Of a stretch of 64,000 nt of DNA, positions 61,043 to 64,000 are shown one piece after another. Every line of letters begins with the position of its first letter. Position 1 is the stretch's first letter. The stretch spans positions 152,098 to 216,097 of the forward strand of contig NZ_JAGGOJ010000002.1 in NCBI RefSeq assembly GCF_018614575.1, in the 5' to 3' direction. The notes beneath the pieces were generated by a model that did not search any database, was not told where the DNA came from, and saw only the letters and a program-made list of their open reading frames with translations. This stretch comes from Streptomyces sp. ISL-10. Its GTDB lineage: Bacteria; Actinomycetota; Actinomycetes; Streptomycetales; Streptomycetaceae. The translations under genes and the position numbers were made by a program.

Positions 61043-61557
61043 CTGCCTCCTTCACTGCGGCCGAACTCCGCAACGCACTGGCCCTGTTGTCCTCGCCGGG
61101 CTTGATCCGGTTGATCACCGAGATCGACGACAACGGGCCGATCCCGCCGAGAAGGCTCGCCGCCACCCTTCCCGACCTCTCTTCGCACCACCTTCGCCGG
61201 ACCACCCACGTTGCCCGTGCGCACGGTCTCGCCCGGGTCGCACCCGGCGCCGGCCTTTCCCTTACCGACGCAGGTTCCGAGCTGGCCGACGTCTATGACG
61301 CCACCGCCCGCTGGGCCCGTCGCCACGCCTACCCGACCCGGGTCTGCGACTTCACCACCCGCCTCCAGCACTCCCTGAGCCTCCTGGTCCCCGCGCTCGT
61401 GGCCGACCGAGCCGACGGCTCCCCACGCTCAGCGGGCGAGGAGACGCTTAGCGCCGGGGCCGCAACGGATCTCGCCCACCCTCGCGCTCTGCTGCTGCAG
61501 TGGCTGGACGCCAACCCGCAGGTCGCCGTGCTCCTTGAAGCAGAGTCGGTCGCGTGA
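61039..61557 (+). CDS. HxlR-like winged-helix regulator
   Basis: 172 aa with one wHTH (about 5-95): LRNALALLSSPGLIRLITEI, SSHHLRRTTHVARAHGLARV, GLSLTDAGSEL. It resembles a single half of the upstream protein, so may form a hetero-oligomer with it. ATG overlaps the upstream stop and its own TGA overlaps the GTG of the exporter gene. Likely the same operon and function. Confidence 0.72.
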   Translation: MTASFTAAELRNALALLSSPGLIRLITEIDDNGPIPPRRLAATLPDLSSHHLRRTTHVARAHGLARVAPGAGLSLTDAGSELADVYDATARWARRHAYPTRVCDFTTRLQHSLSLLVPALVADRADGSPRSAGEETLSAGAATDLAHPRALLLQWLDANPQVAVLLEAESVA

Positions 61558-62789
61558 GCGCAGGCGTCACCCCCCGGCACGCCCACCACACCGGGGGACT
61601 GCTGCGCAGCATCTACCTGCCGCGCACGGTGGACGCCCTCGCGTTCGCCATGTCCACCTACGGCATCCCGCTCCTGGTGCTCGTCACCACGCGCTCCCCG
61701 GCGCTGACGGGCCTGGCGTTCGCCCTGGAGTGGATTCCCCGGCTGGCAGCGTTCGGGTGGGCCGGCGGGATCGTCGACCGGCGCGGGGCAGCGGTCGTCT
61801 TCTTCCTCGCCTCCCTCGGCCGCGCGCTGGTCATCGCCGCCGGCGCAGTCCTTCTCTACCTCCACCCATCCGGCGCCGTGGCGAGCGTGACGGTGATGGC
61901 GCTCGCCGCCGTGACCGGGGTGCTCACCGAGTTCAGTTACATCGCGGCCGAGACCGCGGGCGCAGCCGCCGGCCGCCGCGCGGGGGAGCGGGCCCACCGT
62001 GTCCAAGCCGTCCTGCTCGGGATCGACCAGACCGCCACCCTGGCCGGCCCGGCACTGGCAGGTCTGCTGCTGCTCGCCGGACCATGGCAGATGCTCGCGG
62101 TCATCACGGCGTTCTCGCTGCTCGCCGCGCTGCTCGCGCTGCGCACACCGCCGCCGCCGGTCACCCCGGCCCGGGCGCCGAAGGGCAACACGGGTGCGGG
62201 ACTGCTCACCGGGTGGCGGACCATCCGGTCTCTGCCCGCGCTCGGCTGGCTCGTGACCGGCCTGACCCTGTCCAACCTTGCCATCGGCTTCCTCCAGGCG
62301 GCCGGTCCGGTGATCGTCGTCCACCACTACGGGCAGTCGACCACCGCTGTCGGTCTGGTCTGGTCCGCCGCCGCCGGCGCGACGCTCTTGAGCGTCACGC
62401 TCTGCCGGTTCGCGATCGACCGCCTGGGCCTGTGGCCGGTCGGTGCGGCCTGCGCCGCGTTCGCCTCGATCGCCACCCTGGCCGCCGCCCAGGCCCCCGA
62501 CTACTTGTCCTATCTGGTCCTGGTCGCGGTCCTGATGGCGGCCGAGGGCGGCATGACGGTCGTCCTGCGCACGCTGCGCTCCCGCCTGATCCCGCCGGAG
62601 AAGTTCGGCAGCACCTTGTCGGTGACCATCCTCATCCTCCTGCTGCCCTTCCCCGTCGCCGGTGTGCTTACCGCGCTCACCCCGCCCGACGCGCTGGGCC
62701 ACGTCATCACCGCGTGCGCCGTCCTGCAGGCCCTCGGCTTGTTCCCGGCCTTCGTCCGCCTGCGCACCGATCCCGCCCTGCGCACCTGA
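61554..62789 (+). CDS. MFS transporter
   Basis: 411 aa with about twelve membrane helices, typical of proton-driven exporters. The helix 2-3 loop reads GGIVDRRGAA, and the second half repeats a similar motif (FAIDRLGLWPVG). GTG overlaps the regulator stop. The pair of regulators directly upstream suggests that export is induced by a ligand. It is not closely similar to the other MFS gene at 41084. Confidence 0.88.
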   Translation: MSAGVTPRHAHHTGGLLRSIYLPRTVDALAFAMSTYGIPLLVLVTTRSPALTGLAFALEWIPRLAAFGWAGGIVDRRGAAVVFFLASLGRALVIAAGAVLLYLHPSGAVASVTVMALAAVTGVLTEFSYIAAETAGAAAGRRAGERAHRVQAVLLGIDQTATLAGPALAGLLLLAGPWQMLAVITAFSLLAALLALRTPPPPVTPARAPKGNTGAGLLTGWRTIRSLPALGWLVTGLTLSNLAIGFLQAAGPVIVVHHYGQSTTAVGLVWSAAAGATLLSVTLCRFAIDRLGLWPVGAACAAFASIATLAAAQAPDYLSYLVLVAVLMAAEGGMTVVLRTLRSRLIPPEKFGSTLSVTILILLLPFPVAGVLTALTPPDALGHVITACAVLQALGLFPAFVRLRTDPALRT

Positions 62790-62826
62790 CCCCCTGCGCT
62801 CCCCAGCCTGTGGAGAACTCCCCGCC

Positions 62827-63129
62827 ATGTCCGTTGCCTGCCCCAGGACGCACCGTCCGAGCGGTCGCACCATCACCGAGCAGTTCCACGCCTTCGACGC
62901 GCGGCACCCGCACGTCTACCGCGCGCTGGAGCGCATGGCCGCCCGGCGCCTTGCTGCCGGCGCCACCCGCGTCAGCCTCAAGGACCTCTTCGAGGACTTG
63001 CGTCGCCAACTCCCGTACGGCGTGCCCGGCCTGAACAACAACTTCACCGCCCTGTACGCCAGGCGGCTGATCGCCGCGCATCCCCACTGGGCCAGCGCCT
63101 TCGAGCTACACCGCCGCCGTGCCGACTGA
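62827..63129 (+). CDS. Hypothetical protein of phage/mobile-element type
   Basis: 100 aa. The pattern TEQFHAFDARHPHVYRALER, GATRVSLKDLFEDLRRQL and NNNFTALYARRLIAAHP matches small proteins common in phages and prophages of unknown function. ATG with GGAGAA nine bases upstream. Single-domain helical protein. Confidence 0.72.
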   Translation: MSVACPRTHRPSGRTITEQFHAFDARHPHVYRALERMAARRLAAGATRVSLKDLFEDLRRQLPYGVPGLNNNFTALYARRLIAAHPHWASAFELHRRRAD

Positions 63130-63177
63130 CAGCCCTCTTCCCGCGCCTTGCCGTCCAACGATCCGGAGAACTCCTTC

Positions 63178-64000
63178 TTGTCCGCTCGCCCCCTCGTGCT
63201 CGTCGTCTCTCCCGGCGATGAGACCTATCGCGGCTACTGCCTGGAGCAGGTGGCCGCCGCGTACGACGTCGTCCTGCTGACCGGCACCGAGCCGTCGTGG
63301 GAGAAGCCCCGTACATCGTCGACCACGCCGTCGTCGACCTCCACGACGACGCCGCGCTGCTCGCCGCGGGCCGGGCTCTGGCGGCACGCCACCAACTCGC
63401 CGGCGTCGTCACCTGGCAGGAGTGGCACCTTGTCTCCACCGCCCGCCTTGCCCGCGCGCTCGGTCTGCCCGCGGACTCCCTCGAGGTGATGCGGGCCTGC
63501 CGCAACAAGGCCACCGCCCGTACGCTGTTCGCCCGCCACGGGGTGCCGTCGGCCGCCTCGATGAAGGCCCGCACCCTGGCGGAGGCCGGACGGGCGACGG
63601 CGACCATCGGCTTGACCGCCGTCATCAAGCCCGCCGCGTTCGCCGGCAGCATCGGCGTGATCCGCATCGACCGCCCCGAGGAACTGCCCGCCGCATTCGA
63701 GTTCGCCTCGACCGGAGCGACCCAGAGCCGTGAGGACACCGGTGTCCTGGTCGAGGAGTACCTCGACGGCCCGGAAGTCTCCGTCGAGTGCGTCACCCAG
63801 CGCGGTGAGACGACCGCCGTCGCCGTGACCCGCAAGAGCCTCGGGCCCGCCCCGTACTTCTACGAGACCGGGCACACCGTCGATGCCACCGACCCGCTCC
63901 TCGCGCAGGTCGCCCCCGCGGCCACCGCCGCGGTCAAAGCCGTGGGGATCACCGACGGCGTGCAGCACGTCGAGATGCGCCTAGTGTCCTGCGCCAGAGA
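63178..64000 (+). pseudogene. ATP-grasp protein gene, split by a frameshift and cut by the window end
   Basis: TTG 63178, with GGAGAA seven bases upstream, starts PLVLVVSPGDETYRGY and LLTGTEPSWEK, then leaves frame at CCCC 63307-63310. The next frame continues naturally with YIVDHAVVDLHDDAALLA, ARLARALGLP, ACRNKATARTLFARHGVP, VIKPAAFAGSIGV, VLVEEYLDGPEVSVECVT and runs past base 64000. These are ATP-grasp features: the Lys of VIKP and the EEYLDG loop. One extra C in the run would restore the frame. ATP-grasp enzymes form amide-type bonds; the substrate is unknown. Confidence 0.78.

Noticed and set aside
1..64000. Search for tRNA genes, attachment sites, integrase or transposase genes and CRISPR arrays
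   Set aside because: None seen by reading; no direct repeats suited to att sites and no regular spaced repeats were found, so the element type (integrated or plasmid) stays open.

Overview
The window reads as a Streptomyces (or close actinomycete) chromosome or plasmid segment. The DNA is very G+C-rich, most third codon positions are G or C, GTG and TTG starts are common, genes are packed head to tail with ATGA/GTGA overlaps, and many gene families are typical of streptomycete mobile elements (DUF317-type, DUF4913-type, SCO6880-type and DUF6112-type proteins). No tRNA, rRNA, CRISPR array, integrase or transposase was recognised, so the ends of the element are not visible. All product calls are from reading motifs; no database search was possible.

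1-19.6 kb looks like a defence island. It holds a complete R and S subunit and a 5'-truncated M subunit of a type I restriction-modification system, a Ser/Thr kinase with a TPR-like C-terminus, and a convergent 1319-residue HTH-NTPase-helical-repeat (STAND-like) protein. A two-helix membrane protein is divergent from that. A Cys-rich protein, a 1505-residue SNF2 helicase with dsRBD-like modules, a SWIM zinc-finger partner and a frame-disrupted NucS/DUF5655-like nuclease follow.

20-23 kb is a small cassette: a 58-residue peptide gene, then a JmjC/cupin oxygenase 10 bases later, an overlapping aldo/keto reductase and a convergent APH-like phosphotransferase. It resembles a RiPP locus, but that is inference.

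23.2-39.7 kb is one long minus-strand gene train. It encodes a trio of PP-loop (PAPS-reductase-like) protein, C5 cytosine methyltransferase and DnaB-N-only protein, then an alpha/beta hydrolase, a VirD4/TraD-type coupling ATPase, several DUF317-type proteins, many small unknowns that form paralogous families, and a relaxase-like protein without the usual His pair. An HNH nuclease gene stands alone on the plus strand at 39.9 kb.

40.5-54.2 kb is a second minus-strand train read from 54.2 kb downward: a secreted lytic/NlpC-P60 protein, a DUF6112-like pilin-size membrane protein, a single-pass VirB8-like protein, a TrbL/VirB6-like protein, an SCO6880-family protein and a VirB4-like ATPase, then cargo (glycosyltransferase, MFS exporter, unknowns). 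Together with the coupling ATPase this is a type IV secretion/conjugation apparatus. A 507-base intergenic region with a nested inverted repeat and a good promoter separates it from plus-strand genes at 54.7-64 kb: an N4/N6 DNA methyltransferase, DUF4913-like and RelE-like proteins, four paralogues of an unknown family, a secreted SH3-like protein, two HxlR-type regulators, a second MFS exporter, and an ATP-grasp protein that runs off the end.

Two window-wide features stand out. One 25-bp perfect hairpin occurs three times (19.7, 39.7 and 58.2 kb); two copies stand just upstream of gene trains in the same relative orientation. At least seven genes appear split by single-base indels, most in short G or C runs, so either the assembly carries homopolymer errors or the region is decaying. 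Those genes are marked as frame-disrupted and their full-length sequence should be checked.
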